DNA of 64,000 bases from positions 1-64,000 of the forward strand of contig CAYSXY010000008.1 of NCBI GenBank assembly GCA_964435165.1. The letters are read 5' to 3'. The position numbers were made by a program, and so were the translations under genes. The notes beneath the pieces are model-generated. The model saw nothing but the letters and a program-made list of their open reading frames with translations. It did no database searches and was not told the DNA's origin. Below, piece by piece: positions 33,351 to 41,917 of this stretch; the stretch's first letter is position 1; each line of letters starts with the position of its first letter. Source of the stretch: CAYSXY01 sp964435165. GTDB taxonomy: Bacteria > Pseudomonadota > Alphaproteobacteria > Rickettsiales > RI-342.

Positions 33351-35084
33351 ATGCCGTTGCTCAAGCGGTTAATTCGCGACTATGTGGCGAAGCATCTGGC
33401 CAAACTGTTGTTGGCCTTTGTCTGCATGGCGTTGGTGGCGGCGACGACGGCGGCCCACGCCTGGATGATGCAACCGGTGCTCGATGATATTTTTCTGAAA
33501 CAGGATCAGGAAATGCTGGTTCTGATTCCTGCGTTTATTTTAATTGTGGCTATTGTTAAAGCTGTCGCCACCTATGGTCAGTCAGTGTTGATGCGCATGG
33601 TCGGTCAGCGCGTTGTCACCGATATGCAGCATGACCTTTATCGTCATTTGATGGTGAGCGATCTGGCACTATTTCATCGCCAGTCTTCCGGCACGCTGCT
33701 CTCGCGTTTTACTAATGATATCATGTTGCTGCGCGAGTCCTGTTCCAGTGTGCTGACCGGACTGGCCAAGGAGTTTCTGACCGTGTTGTTCCTGATCGGA
33801 GTGATGGTCTATCAAAGTTTGACATTGTCATTGATCGCGTTGGTGGTGGTGCCGCTGGCCATTTATCCGGTGCGGCGATTGGGACGGCGCATGCGCAAGA
33901 TTTCGACGGTAACGCAAGAAGGGCTGGGCGGGCTGACATCGCATCTGGAGGCGAGCTTTCAGGGCATTCGCATTGTACGGGCCTTTGGTCAGGAGGCGAA
34001 AGAAATGCATGCTGCCGGTGAGCATATTGAAGGTGTCTATCGGCAATATATCAAGGCATTTCGCGTCAAATCCGCTATCTCGCCGATCATGGAGTTGCTG
34101 GCAGGCTGCGCGATTGCCGCAGTCGTCTGGTATGGCGGTAGTGAGGTTATTCGCGGCGGCACCACACCCGGATCCTTCTTTTCCTTCATGACGGCGCTGA
34201 TTATGGCGTATAAACCGATGAAAAGCCTGGCTAGTATTAATACAGTATTGCAGGAAGGGCTGGCGGCAGCACAGCGCCTGTTTGATCTGTTGGATCGTGA
34301 CCCGACCATTCGTGACCTGCCAGATGCCAAACCGTTGATGGTGAAGAAAGGCCATATTCGTTTTGAAGGTGTCAGTTTCGCTTATGCAGACCAGCCGGTA
34401 CTTCATGATGTGACGCTTGATATACCGCCAGGTGCCAAAGTGGCGCTGGTAGGGCCGTCCGGATCCGGAAAATCAACCATTGCCAATTTGTTATTGCGCT
34501 TCTATGAGCCACAATCCGGCCATATCCGTATCGATGGGCAGGACATCCACCAGGTGACGCAGCAGAGCCTGCGCCAGGCCATCGGTATCGTCACACAAGA
34601 AACCGTGCTGTTTGACAGTTCGGTGGCCGCGAATATCGGCTATGGCCTTGAGCAGCCGGACATGCAGAGGATCAAGCAGGCAGCGAAGGATGCGGATGCT
34701 GATACATTCATCGAGGCGCTTCCGCAGGGATATGAGACACCGATCGGGCAAATGGGTATGCGACTGTCGGGCGGGCAGCGTCAGCGCCTGGCTATTGCCA
34801 GAGCGATGGCGTGCGGCTGTCCTATCATGGTGCTGGATGAGGCAACCAGTGCGTTGGATCCGGTAGCCGAGCAGGCGATTCAGGCGGCCTTGCTACGATT
34901 GATGGAACGGCGCACCTCACTTGTCATCGCGCATCGGCTTTCTACCATTTGTGATGCCGATCACATCTATGTGCTGGACCATGGGCGCGTCGTGGAGGAT
35001 GGCACGCATGAGGCGCTGATGGCAAAAGGGGGTGTGTATCACGCACTGTATGCCAGCCAGCATGAAGCAGGGCGGCCTTCATGA
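33351..35084 (+). CDS. msbA: Lipid A export ABC transporter, MsbA type
   Basis: Homodimeric ABC exporter that flips lipid A-core across the inner membrane. The 577-residue product has six membrane segments in the first ~310 residues (LAKLLLAFVCMALVAATTAAHAWMM; MLVLIPAFILIVAIVKAVATY and so on) with the MsbA-like loop SGTLLSRFTNDI, then a nucleotide-binding domain: Walker A VGPSGSGKST (about 366-375), Q-loop, LSGGQRQRLAIARAM and IMVLDEATSALD. Chosen start at 33351 has TGAGGA 4 nt upstream; 33333 is an alternative. The downstream genes (DUF374, waaA, lpxK, lpxL-like) make lipid A/Kdo, which supports the role over a drug exporter. Confidence 0.87.
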   Translation: MPLLKRLIRDYVAKHLAKLLLAFVCMALVAATTAAHAWMMQPVLDDIFLKQDQEMLVLIPAFILIVAIVKAVATYGQSVLMRMVGQRVVTDMQHDLYRHLMVSDLALFHRQSSGTLLSRFTNDIMLLRESCSSVLTGLAKEFLTVLFLIGVMVYQSLTLSLIALVVVPLAIYPVRRLGRRMRKISTVTQEGLGGLTSHLEASFQGIRIVRAFGQEAKEMHAAGEHIEGVYRQYIKAFRVKSAISPIMELLAGCAIAAVVWYGGSEVIRGGTTPGSFFSFMTALIMAYKPMKSLASINTVLQEGLAAAQRLFDLLDRDPTIRDLPDAKPLMVKKGHIRFEGVSFAYADQPVLHDVTLDIPPGAKVALVGPSGSGKSTIANLLLRFYEPQSGHIRIDGQDIHQVTQQSLRQAIGIVTQETVLFDSSVAANIGYGLEQPDMQRIKQAAKDADADTFIEALPQGYETPIGQMGMRLSGGQRQRLAIARAMACGCPIMVLDEATSALDPVAEQAIQAALLRLMERRTSLVIAHRLSTICDADHIYVLDHGRVVEDGTHEALMAKGGVYHALYASQHEAGRPS

Positions 35085-35755
35085 AATGGAGCAAGACCCT
35101 GCTGGGCTCGCTGTGGGTTCAGCGTATGTTGTCGTACATATTTGCAATGGTCACCTGGTTGTTGCATCGGTCGATTCGCTGGCGATACCAGCATGCGGTG
35201 CCGTTGCAGGAACTGACCATGCAGGAAGGCCCGCTGATTGTTGCATTCTGGCATGGGCGGCTGCTGATGATGCCGCAATTTTGGAGCCGACGACGCTATG
35301 GTGTAGCCTATGCCATGATTTCACGCCATCGGGATGGAACATTTATCGCCCGCATTTGCAAACGGTTTGGGATGGAAGTCATTCATGGATCAACGGGAAA
35401 AGGCGGCGTCTCCGCGGCCAGGCGCGCCGTTGATGTGTTGCAGCGTGGGGAGCATATTATCATGACGCCGGATGGCCCGCGTGGCCCGCATGAGCAGGTC
35501 TCTCGAGGGTTAATCCTGCTTGCAAAACAAAGTGGTCGCCCTATTTTACCCGCAGCATATAGTGCAAAGCGGTGTATTCGTATTCGCAGCTGGGACAGTT
35601 TCATGGTGCCGTGGCCGTTTGCCCGAGGGGCTCTTGTGACCGGGCCGCTGATGTGGCTTGCGGATGATATGACGGAGGAAGAAGCCTTATCACGCGTCCA
35701 ACGCGCATTGGATGATGTGACGTCTGAGGCCGATCACATAGTAGGAAATAGATGA
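35081..35755 (+). CDS. DUF374 lysophospholipid acyltransferase-type protein
   Basis: A 224-residue membrane-associated protein of the DUF374 family (LPLAT superfamily). It contains IVAFWHGRLLMMPQFW (the H-x-x-x-x-D/W-like catalytic region of the family), YAMISRHRDGTFIARICKRFGMEVIHGSTGKGG, and IIMTPDGPRGPHEQVSRGLILLAKQSGRPILPAAY. DUF374 proteins occur in lipid A operons next to waaA; some modify lipid A or Kdo, but the exact reaction here is unknown. Overlaps both neighbours by ATGA, so it is tightly coupled in the operon. Confidence 0.85.
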   Translation: MKWSKTLLGSLWVQRMLSYIFAMVTWLLHRSIRWRYQHAVPLQELTMQEGPLIVAFWHGRLLMMPQFWSRRRYGVAYAMISRHRDGTFIARICKRFGMEVIHGSTGKGGVSAARRAVDVLQRGEHIIMTPDGPRGPHEQVSRGLILLAKQSGRPILPAAYSAKRCIRIRSWDSFMVPWPFARGALVTGPLMWLADDMTEEEALSRVQRALDDVTSEADHIVGNR

Positions 35756-37062
35756 TTTATTATCGGCTATACCAGATTGTAGGCGTGATCGGCTGGCCGC
35801 TCTTGTGGTTGTGGCTGCGCGTGCGGATGAAGCGCGGCAAAGAAGATGAAGCGCGGTTGATGGAACGATTAGGGCGCGCTTCTTTTGCCCGGCCAGACGG
35901 ACGCTTGATTTGGATTCATGCCGCAAGTGTCGGCGAGTCACTCTCGGTCCAGCCGCTGATTGAGGCACTGCTTGCGCGTTATGCAGATGTGTCTATTCTA
36001 CTGACGACGGTCACAGTCACCTCTGCGGGCTTGATGGAGCGTCGGTTGCCCGAACGTGCATATCACCAGTATGTTCCGGTGGATCATTTGTTTGCCGTCA
36101 GGCGATTTTTACGCCATTGGCAGCCTGAATTGGCCCTGTTCGTCGAATCGGAATTATGGCCAAACATGGTGATGGAGTCTCACCGGCAGCATATTCCGCT
36201 GGTTTTGGTCAATGCGCGTATGTCGGCACGTTCGGAACGACTCTGGCTGCGTTTTCTGCCGCTGGCACGGCAGATGCTGGAAGCATTCCGGATGATTCTG
36301 ACGCAAAGTGAAGAAGTGCAAGCGCGCTTTGCCTCTTTAGGCGCCTTGCAGGCGGAATATACAGGCAATCTGAAATATGACGCCAACCCGTTACCTGCAG
36401 ATGGGAAAGAAACATCGCATCTGCTTTCTGCGATTGGCGATCGTCATGTATGGCTGGCGGCAAGTACCCATGAGGGTGAAGAAATGATTGTGGCCAATGC
36501 GCACCGGCATGTGATGGATCATTATGATGATTTGTTGACCATCATTGTACCGCGTCATCCAAGACGTGGAGATGATATTCGTGAGCAACTGGAGCGTGAG
36601 GGTGTTCGGGTTGCACAGCGCAGTAAAGGCGATGCGGTGACGGAGGATACCGGTATTTATCTGGCCGATACGATGGGAGAGCTGGGTATCTTCTATCGTC
36701 TGTGTGATATTGTGTTGATTGGTGGTTCATTGGTCGATAAGGGTGGACAAAATCCGTTAGAACCAGCACGCTTGGATTGTGCCGTGCTGTTTGGGCCTAA
36801 TATGAGCAATTTTACGGCAATCGCCGAAGAGATGGAATCACGTCAGGCGGCGCGCCGGGTAACAGAGGCGTCGCTGGCAACGGATATAGAAGCGCTGTTT
36901 CGTCATACGGAGCAGCAGCAGGCGCTAGCAATAGAGGCACGCCAATTAGTGCAGGAAAAGGGCGGGGTGATCGACCGGGTGCTGGATAAACTGGCAGACA
37001 TTATGGGAGAGCCAACCACGCATTCTTTATCTGAAGATGAGTCGGCGGAGGATGCGGCATGA
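35752..37062 (+). CDS. waaA: 3-deoxy-D-manno-octulosonic-acid transferase WaaA
   Basis: Transfers Kdo from CMP-Kdo to lipid IVA at the cytoplasmic face of the inner membrane. The 436-residue product begins with a membrane anchor (YQIVGVIGWPLLWLWLRVRM), then the GT30 pattern: GRLIWIHAASVGESLSVQPLIEAL, LLTTVTVTSAGLMERRL, HQYVPVDHLFAVRRFLRHWQPELALFVESELWPNMV, LVNARMSARSERLW, and in the C-terminal half GLxY-like YTGNLKYDANP, ASTHEGEE, IIVPRHPRRGDDI and GGSLVDKGGQNPLEPARLDCAVLFGPNMSNF. Joined to both neighbours by 4-nt ATGA overlaps. Confidence 0.95.
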   Translation: MIYYRLYQIVGVIGWPLLWLWLRVRMKRGKEDEARLMERLGRASFARPDGRLIWIHAASVGESLSVQPLIEALLARYADVSILLTTVTVTSAGLMERRLPERAYHQYVPVDHLFAVRRFLRHWQPELALFVESELWPNMVMESHRQHIPLVLVNARMSARSERLWLRFLPLARQMLEAFRMILTQSEEVQARFASLGALQAEYTGNLKYDANPLPADGKETSHLLSAIGDRHVWLAASTHEGEEMIVANAHRHVMDHYDDLLTIIVPRHPRRGDDIREQLEREGVRVAQRSKGDAVTEDTGIYLADTMGELGIFYRLCDIVLIGGSLVDKGGQNPLEPARLDCAVLFGPNMSNFTAIAEEMESRQAARRVTEASLATDIEALFRHTEQQQALAIEARQLVQEKGGVIDRVLDKLADIMGEPTTHSLSEDESAEDAA

Positions 37063-38039
37063 AAGCACCGTTATTCTGGCAATATAATGGACTCAAAGCG
37101 CTTAGCCTGACACCGCTCTCGCGGTTATATTACCGTCAATGGCGACGTAAAAAAAATATGACGACACCATTAGACTTATCTGTGCCGGTCATCTCGGTCG
37201 GGAATGTGATTGTTGGTGGTGCCGGTAAAACGCCGATCTCCATTACTGTGGCAGAAATATTGGCAGGTATTGGAGCTTATCCTCATTTTATCAGCCGTGG
37301 TTATAAAGGAAAATTGTTGGGGCCTGTAGCGGTGGATGTAGCGTCGCACACAGCAAAGGATGTGGGTGATGAGCCGTTGCTTCTTGCCAAAACAGCACCT
37401 TGCTGGGTGGCGAAGGATAAGGCAGCCGGTGCACAATTGGCGATTGCTTCCGGTGCCAAATCGCTGGTGCTGGATGATGGGTTGCAGAGTTTTTCCATCG
37501 CCAAGGATATCAGTATCGTTGTGATTGACGGTATTTACGGTATCGGTAATGGTCGCATGTTGCCGGCAGGTCCGATGCGTGAGCCGCTGGACCGCGCATT
37601 GGAGCGCAGTGATGCGGTGGTGATGATGGGAACGGACTGTCATGACCTGGTCGCGCAATTGCCTTCCGGTATGCCGGTTTTTTCGGCATCGCTGACACCG
37701 GATGCGACGGTCAAGGATGCGTTGACCGGGCGTCGCGTCGTCGGGTTTGCCGGGATTGCCCGCCCCGGAAAATTTGAAGATACTCTACGCTATATGGACG
37801 TGGAGTTAGCTGCGTTTAAGGATTTTCCTGATCATCATTATTACAGTCAGGGCCAGCTCAATGCGCTGCGCCAGGAAGCACGGCGTTATGATGCGGTCTT
37901 AGTGACGACGGCAAAAGATTTTGTGCGCATTCCTGATGCATGGCGTAAAGATATCGTCGCTTTGCCCGTGCAGGCGCAATTTTCGGACCGTCAGGCCTTT
38001 TTTGCATGGTTGAAGGGGCGGCTGGATCAGGTGCGGTGA
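37059..38039 (+). CDS. lpxK: Tetraacyldisaccharide 4'-kinase LpxK
   Basis: Phosphorylates the 4' position of the lipid A disaccharide to give lipid IVA. The 326-residue product has the LpxK hallmark N-terminus, PLSRLYYRQWRRKK and VPVISVGNVIVGGAGKTPISIT (Walker A about residues 50-57), then ISRGYKG, VGDEPLLLAKTAPCWVAKDK, LVLDDGLQSFSIAKDISIVVID, GNGRMLPAGPMREP, and FPDHHYYSQGQLN with VTTAKDFVRI. The order kdtA-lpxK matches lipid A clusters of other alphaproteobacteria. Starts in an ATGA overlap with waaA and shares GTGA with the next gene. Confidence 0.95.
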   Translation: MKAPLFWQYNGLKALSLTPLSRLYYRQWRRKKNMTTPLDLSVPVISVGNVIVGGAGKTPISITVAEILAGIGAYPHFISRGYKGKLLGPVAVDVASHTAKDVGDEPLLLAKTAPCWVAKDKAAGAQLAIASGAKSLVLDDGLQSFSIAKDISIVVIDGIYGIGNGRMLPAGPMREPLDRALERSDAVVMMGTDCHDLVAQLPSGMPVFSASLTPDATVKDALTGRRVVGFAGIARPGKFEDTLRYMDVELAAFKDFPDHHYYSQGQLNALRQEARRYDAVLVTTAKDFVRIPDAWRKDIVALPVQAQFSDRQAFFAWLKGRLDQVR

Positions 38040-38989
38040 GGGCGGCGTCGCGTCCCATGACCCTGTGGCTGGTCGTTCGGTATGGCTTTGAGGCGATACT
38101 GGTCGTGTTTTTTCTCGGGCTGTTTCGTCTGATGCCGCTGCCGCTTGCGTCTGCTGTCGGGAGTCGATTGGCGAGATGGATCGGCCCTTACACTAAGGCA
38201 CACCGGATTGGTCGGATGAATCTGTCCCTGGTATTGCCTGAGCAATCCGCCGATCATGCGATGATTATGCGTCAGGTCTGGGACAATCTGGGGCGCACAG
38301 TCGCTGAATTTGCCCACCTGCATCGTGATGCGTTTTGGCGTCGTGTCCATGTCGATGGATTAGAGCGTCTCCGCTCAATAGCATCAGATGAAAGCGACGC
38401 GCACAGGGCGATTTTTATCTCGGCGCATCTTGGCAATTGGGAGGTGACGTCTGTCACAGCCTTCCGTCAGCACATTCCGTCGATTCTCGTTTATCGTTCA
38501 GCCAATAACCCGCTGGTTGATCGCGTGATACGCTGGCAGCGCAGCCGTTTATCGCAATCTCTGGTGGCAAAAGGCCCAAGCGGCGCGCTGCATGTGGTGC
38601 GGGCATTGAAGCGCGGCCATGCGGTGGGGATGCTGGTCGATCAAAAAATGAATGATGGGGTAGCGATTCCGTTTTTAGGCTATCCGGCGATGACAGCCCC
38701 AGCGGTAGCTGAACTGGCGCGACGCTACCATGTGCCGGTGATTCCGTGTCGCGTTGAGCGTCTTCCCGGAGTGCGCTTTCGATTGACGATTCATTCCCCG
38801 CTCTATGTGGCGGAAGGTGATAATGCCACACAGGATATTCATGATTTTCTAACCAAAATGAATCACATGCTGGCTCAGTGGATTGTGGATGATCCGGGGC
38901 AATGGTTCTGGGTGCATCAGCGCTGGGGGAAGCCAGGTGAAGTTGAGGCACTTCGTTCAACAGAACAGGAGACGCAGGTGAATGGATGA
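38036..38989 (+). CDS. Lipid A biosynthesis acyltransferase (LpxL/HtrB family)
   Basis: Predicted secondary acyltransferase placing an acyloxyacyl chain on Kdo2-lipid IVA. About 317 residues. A membrane anchor (WLVVRYGFEAILVVFFLGLFRLMPL) precedes LASAVGSRLARWIGPYTKAHRIGRMNLSLVLPEQS, the HxxxxD-like FISAHLGNWEVTSV, VYRSANNPLVDRVI, GHAVGMLVDQKMNDGVAIPFLGYPAMTAPAVAELARRY, and PGQWFWVHQRWGK, all features of the lipid A acyltransferase family. GTG at 38036 overlaps lpxK by 4 nt; ATG at 38057 is an alternative. It cannot be told from LpxL, LpxM or LpxP here. It overlaps uppP by 8 nt. Confidence 0.92.
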   Translation: MRAASRPMTLWLVVRYGFEAILVVFFLGLFRLMPLPLASAVGSRLARWIGPYTKAHRIGRMNLSLVLPEQSADHAMIMRQVWDNLGRTVAEFAHLHRDAFWRRVHVDGLERLRSIASDESDAHRAIFISAHLGNWEVTSVTAFRQHIPSILVYRSANNPLVDRVIRWQRSRLSQSLVAKGPSGALHVVRALKRGHAVGMLVDQKMNDGVAIPFLGYPAMTAPAVAELARRYHVPVIPCRVERLPGVRFRLTIHSPLYVAEGDNATQDIHDFLTKMNHMLAQWIVDDPGQWFWVHQRWGKPGEVEALRSTEQETQVNG

Positions 38990-39776
38990 GCGCTGGTGGC
39001 AGGCATTATTGCTCGGCATTGTGGAAGGGTTAACGGAATTTATTCCGGTCTCATCCACTGGGCATCTGATTTTACTCATCGATATACTGCAATTTTCCGG
39101 GCCTCCGGGAAAAGTCTTTGAGATTGTCATTCAGTTAGGTGCGATCGGTGCAGTCTGTTGGCTGTATCGGGAAAAATTATGGCATACTGCGATGGGGCTG
39201 CCACATGATCGCGGTGCTCAGCATTTTGCATTGATTATACTGCTGGCTTTCCTACCAGCGGCGGTGATTGGGGTGTTGGCACACGGGTTTATCAAGGCGG
39301 TGCTGTTCTCCCCATTCGTGGTGTCGGTTATGTTGATTACTGGCGGTATCGCCATTCTGATCATTGAACGGCTGCCGCTGCAGGCGGATACACATCGGGT
39401 TGAAGAAATCACAGTAAAGCGTGCAGTGGCGATCGGGTTTTGTCAGGCGGTTGCTATGATTCCCGGTGTATCGCGTTCCGGCGCAACGATTATGGGGGCC
39501 TTATTGCTTAAGGTAGAACGCAAAACCGCGACGGAGTTTTCATTTTTTCTGGCCATTCCCACTATGCTTGGAGCGACAGTCTACGATCTGTATAAAAACT
39601 GGTCACTCTTGTCACCGGATGGTGTGGGGCTAATTGCCGTTGGTTTTATCAGTGCATTTTTTGCCGCACTCTTGGTTGTGCGTAGTGCCATTGCATTCAT
39701 CAGTCGCCATGGATTTACGCCGTTTGCCTGGTATCGAATTGCGTTGGGAAGTGCGATGCTGATGTTGTTGGTCTGA
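38982..39776 (+). CDS. uppP: Undecaprenyl-diphosphatase UppP (BacA)
   Basis: Recycles undecaprenyl pyrophosphate to the monophosphate carrier for peptidoglycan and polysaccharide synthesis. The 264-residue integral membrane protein has the two BacA signatures: LLGIVEGLTEFIPVSSTGHLILL (about residues 10-32, E-rich PXSSxxH) and AMIPGVSRSGATIMGALLL (about 157-176, PGxSRSGxT). Eight or so hydrophobic helices are visible. It overlaps the acyltransferase by 8 nt, so it closes the lipid A operon. Confidence 0.95.
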   Translation: MDERWWQALLLGIVEGLTEFIPVSSTGHLILLIDILQFSGPPGKVFEIVIQLGAIGAVCWLYREKLWHTAMGLPHDRGAQHFALIILLAFLPAAVIGVLAHGFIKAVLFSPFVVSVMLITGGIAILIIERLPLQADTHRVEEITVKRAVAIGFCQAVAMIPGVSRSGATIMGALLLKVERKTATEFSFFLAIPTMLGATVYDLYKNWSLLSPDGVGLIAVGFISAFFAALLVVRSAIAFISRHGFTPFAWYRIALGSAMLMLLV

Positions 39777-39859
39777 ATGTATCAATTCTCATCAAACTAT
39801 CCGTAAACGTTAACAAAACAGAAATCTATCGGCGGCATAATGCATATATATGGTTCATT

Positions 39860-39960
39860 GCGTTTATGTTTGTATATAAACGCGATACGTCGCACATGCG
39901 ACGGCCCGCAGTCGCGGGCTGACAGCCGATTGATGTTATATAGTCATATACACAATCGGC
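39860..39960. repeat. Run of four consecutive hairpins (three-hairpin module plus one), family B copy 1
   Basis: The uppP-to-small-ORF gap holds back-to-back perfect stems: GCGTTTA/TAAACGC (39860-39883), CGTCGCA/TGCGACG (39888-39903), GCCCGC/GCGGGC with an AGTC loop (39904-39919), and GCCGATTG/CAATCGGC (39925-39960, with further AT-rich pairing in the loop). The last stem ends 17 nt before AAGGA, the ribosome-binding site of the 63-residue gene. The order short GC stem, GCG-cAGTC-GCG stem, long stem recurs before the cysQ-like gene at 62702-62775. It could be a mobile palindromic repeat or a structured RNA leader. Confidence 0.75.
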
Positions 39961-39987
39961 GATAACAATAATATAAAGGATCAGGCT

Positions 39988-40179
39988 GTGGCACCAGGAG
40001 TGATTCCCCCCGAGATATTGGACGATATTGAACATCATACGCCGGACTCATCGGCCGATGACTTTGAATGGACCGCGCAACTTATTGATAACATTAACCA
40101 GTATTTTCCACCGGAAGAACATGCGGATAAGGAATTACAGTCGTTGAAAGCCAAGACGAAAGTAACGACTGAGCATTAA
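39988..40179 (+). CDS. Small acidic hypothetical protein, 63 aa
   Basis: No family recognised. The protein is acidic in its first half (PPEILDDIEHHTPDSSADDFEWTAQLIDNINQYFPP) and ends with a Lys/Thr-rich tail. No signal or membrane segment. Start is a GTG at 39988 preceded by AAGGA with 7 nt spacing, and the coding frame has plausible codon use. The stop overlaps the convergent murJ gene by 4 nt. It sits directly downstream of a four-hairpin structure. It may be a small regulator, but nothing in the sequence shows a function. Confidence 0.55.
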   Translation: MAPGVIPPEILDDIEHHTPDSSADDFEWTAQLIDNINQYFPPEEHADKELQSLKAKTKVTTEH

Positions 40180-41726
40180 CGTTTTCGGCGCAGGCTCTCT
40201 TTCAATTCACGCAGCGATAATGCTTTGCAGAGGAGGCATGATAGCCCGTAGGCGAACGCGCCGCCACCCACTAAGGCCGTGAGTGCCAGGCTGCGCACCC
40301 ACAGTGACTGATGTGTTGCCAGATAACCTGCCAATCCCCATTCAATCCCTTCCAGGCATAGCATCATGATGGTGCATGCAATGAGCATGCGCAGGCTGTG
40401 TGAGATCAGGCGCGTGGTGGGAACGAAGAGATGTTGGCGATAGAGAAGTATGCCCATGATCAGGCAGGACGTCCAGGCAGCAATGGAGGTTGCCATGGCA
40501 AGCCCGACATGGGCGAAATACTGCATCAGAATCAGATTGAGTGCCAGATTAACAACTAGGCTGATACTGGCAATGATGACCGGAGTGCGCGTATTTTTAT
40601 TGGCATAAAAAGCGGAGATAAAGACTTTGACCATAATCATGGCCGGAAGCCCTGCGGCATAGGCCATGAGCGTCGGGACCGTGGCGCTTGCCGCCGCCTC
40701 AGAAAATGCCCCATGCTGAAACAAGCCACTAATAATTGGCCCGGCGATGGTTAGCATGGCAGCAGCGCAGGGCAGGCAGAACAGCAGGCCCAGCTCCAGG
40801 GCGCGATTCTGTGTCTCCAGTGCCTGTTCGCGGTTGCCGGTTTGCCATTGTTTCGACAAAATAGGCAATAATGCGGTGCCAAGAGCGACGCCGATCATCC
40901 CCAACGGCAATTGATTGACCCGGTCGGCATAATATAAATATGAGACGGCGTTGGGCAGCATGGTTGCCAGAATAATATCGATGAGCAGGTTGATCTGGGC
41001 GATGCCGGCCCCAAGCGCTGCCGGTGCCATGAGCACGAGCAATTTGCGAATGTCCGGAGACAGGGATGGGCGTGGCAAGCGTAGTCTGAAGCCATGGCGC
41101 TGACAGAAGAATACCATCCACAAAAACTGAATCAGCCCTGAGACTGCCACGCCCCAGGCCAGGGCGTGGGCGGGGGTCTCTAGCGTATCGCGGAACCAGA
41201 GCAGGGCGCTGATCAGGCAGATATTCAACCAAATGGGAGCGGCAGCCCCGGGCCCGTATTTCTCCAGACTGTTCAGGACGCCGGTGAGCAGGGCAACGAG
41301 TGAAATCATCAGCAAGTAAGGGAAGGTGATGCGGCTGAGTTCGCTGGTGAGTGCCAGCTGGCCAGGATCATCCCGAAAGCCCGGTGCAAGGAGTGCCACG
41401 AGCTGTGGCATAAAGATTTCAGCGATGATGGTGAGGCAAATCAGCACCCAAAGGAGGGTGGCAAAACTTTCATGCGCAAAAGAGTAGGCACGCTGCCGCC
41501 CTTCATTGGCGAGGTTGCCTGCGAACAGGGGGATGAATGCCGCATTAAATGCGCCTTCGGCGAACAGGCGTCGCAAGAAATTAGGCAGTTTGAATGCGAC
41601 TAAAAAGGCATCGGTCAACGGCCCGGCACCCAGAAAGGCAGCCAGACAAATATCGCGGATAAAGCCCAGTATACGTGATAACAGGGTGAGTCCGCTGATG
41701 GTGGCTAATGCGCGAAACAGTGACAT
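40176..41726 (-). CDS. murJ: Lipid II flippase MurJ (MviN)
   Basis: MOP-superfamily transporter that flips lipid II for peptidoglycan assembly. The 516-residue product has about 14 membrane helices and the MurJ start SLFRALATISGLTLLSRILGFIRDICLAAFLGAGPLTDAFLVAFKLPNFLRRLFAEGAFNAAFIPLF, with the conserved Arg and the FAEGAFNAAF motif. Other parts are NSLEKYGPGAAAPIWLNICLI and the duplicated-like YYADRVNQLPLGMIGVALGTALLPILSKQ. It ends in a 4-nt overlap with the small gene at 39988. The start ATG at 41726 faces the caxA-like gene with about 190 nt between. Confidence 0.95.
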   Translation of the reverse strand: MSLFRALATISGLTLLSRILGFIRDICLAAFLGAGPLTDAFLVAFKLPNFLRRLFAEGAFNAAFIPLFAGNLANEGRQRAYSFAHESFATLLWVLICLTIIAEIFMPQLVALLAPGFRDDPGQLALTSELSRITFPYLLMISLVALLTGVLNSLEKYGPGAAAPIWLNICLISALLWFRDTLETPAHALAWGVAVSGLIQFLWMVFFCQRHGFRLRLPRPSLSPDIRKLLVLMAPAALGAGIAQINLLIDIILATMLPNAVSYLYYADRVNQLPLGMIGVALGTALLPILSKQWQTGNREQALETQNRALELGLLFCLPCAAAMLTIAGPIISGLFQHGAFSEAAASATVPTLMAYAAGLPAMIMVKVFISAFYANKNTRTPVIIASISLVVNLALNLILMQYFAHVGLAMATSIAAWTSCLIMGILLYRQHLFVPTTRLISHSLRMLIACTIMMLCLEGIEWGLAGYLATHQSLWVRSLALTALVGGGAFAYGLSCLLCKALSLRELKESLRRKR

Positions 41727-41917
41727 GATGATGCTTTACCCCATTCGGTTCGTTCCGCATTGAAAAACGGCTCTTCATATCATAAAAGCCGTGCAATTCC
41801 GCTCAAAACATGCAGAATACGCTCGCATAGTGCAGGGAGTGGTCTGTGCATCGAGTCATGGCGGTTTCGCCATATGTCGTTATATCGAAAGTCATCTTTT
41901 AGAGCCAGAGGTATAGT

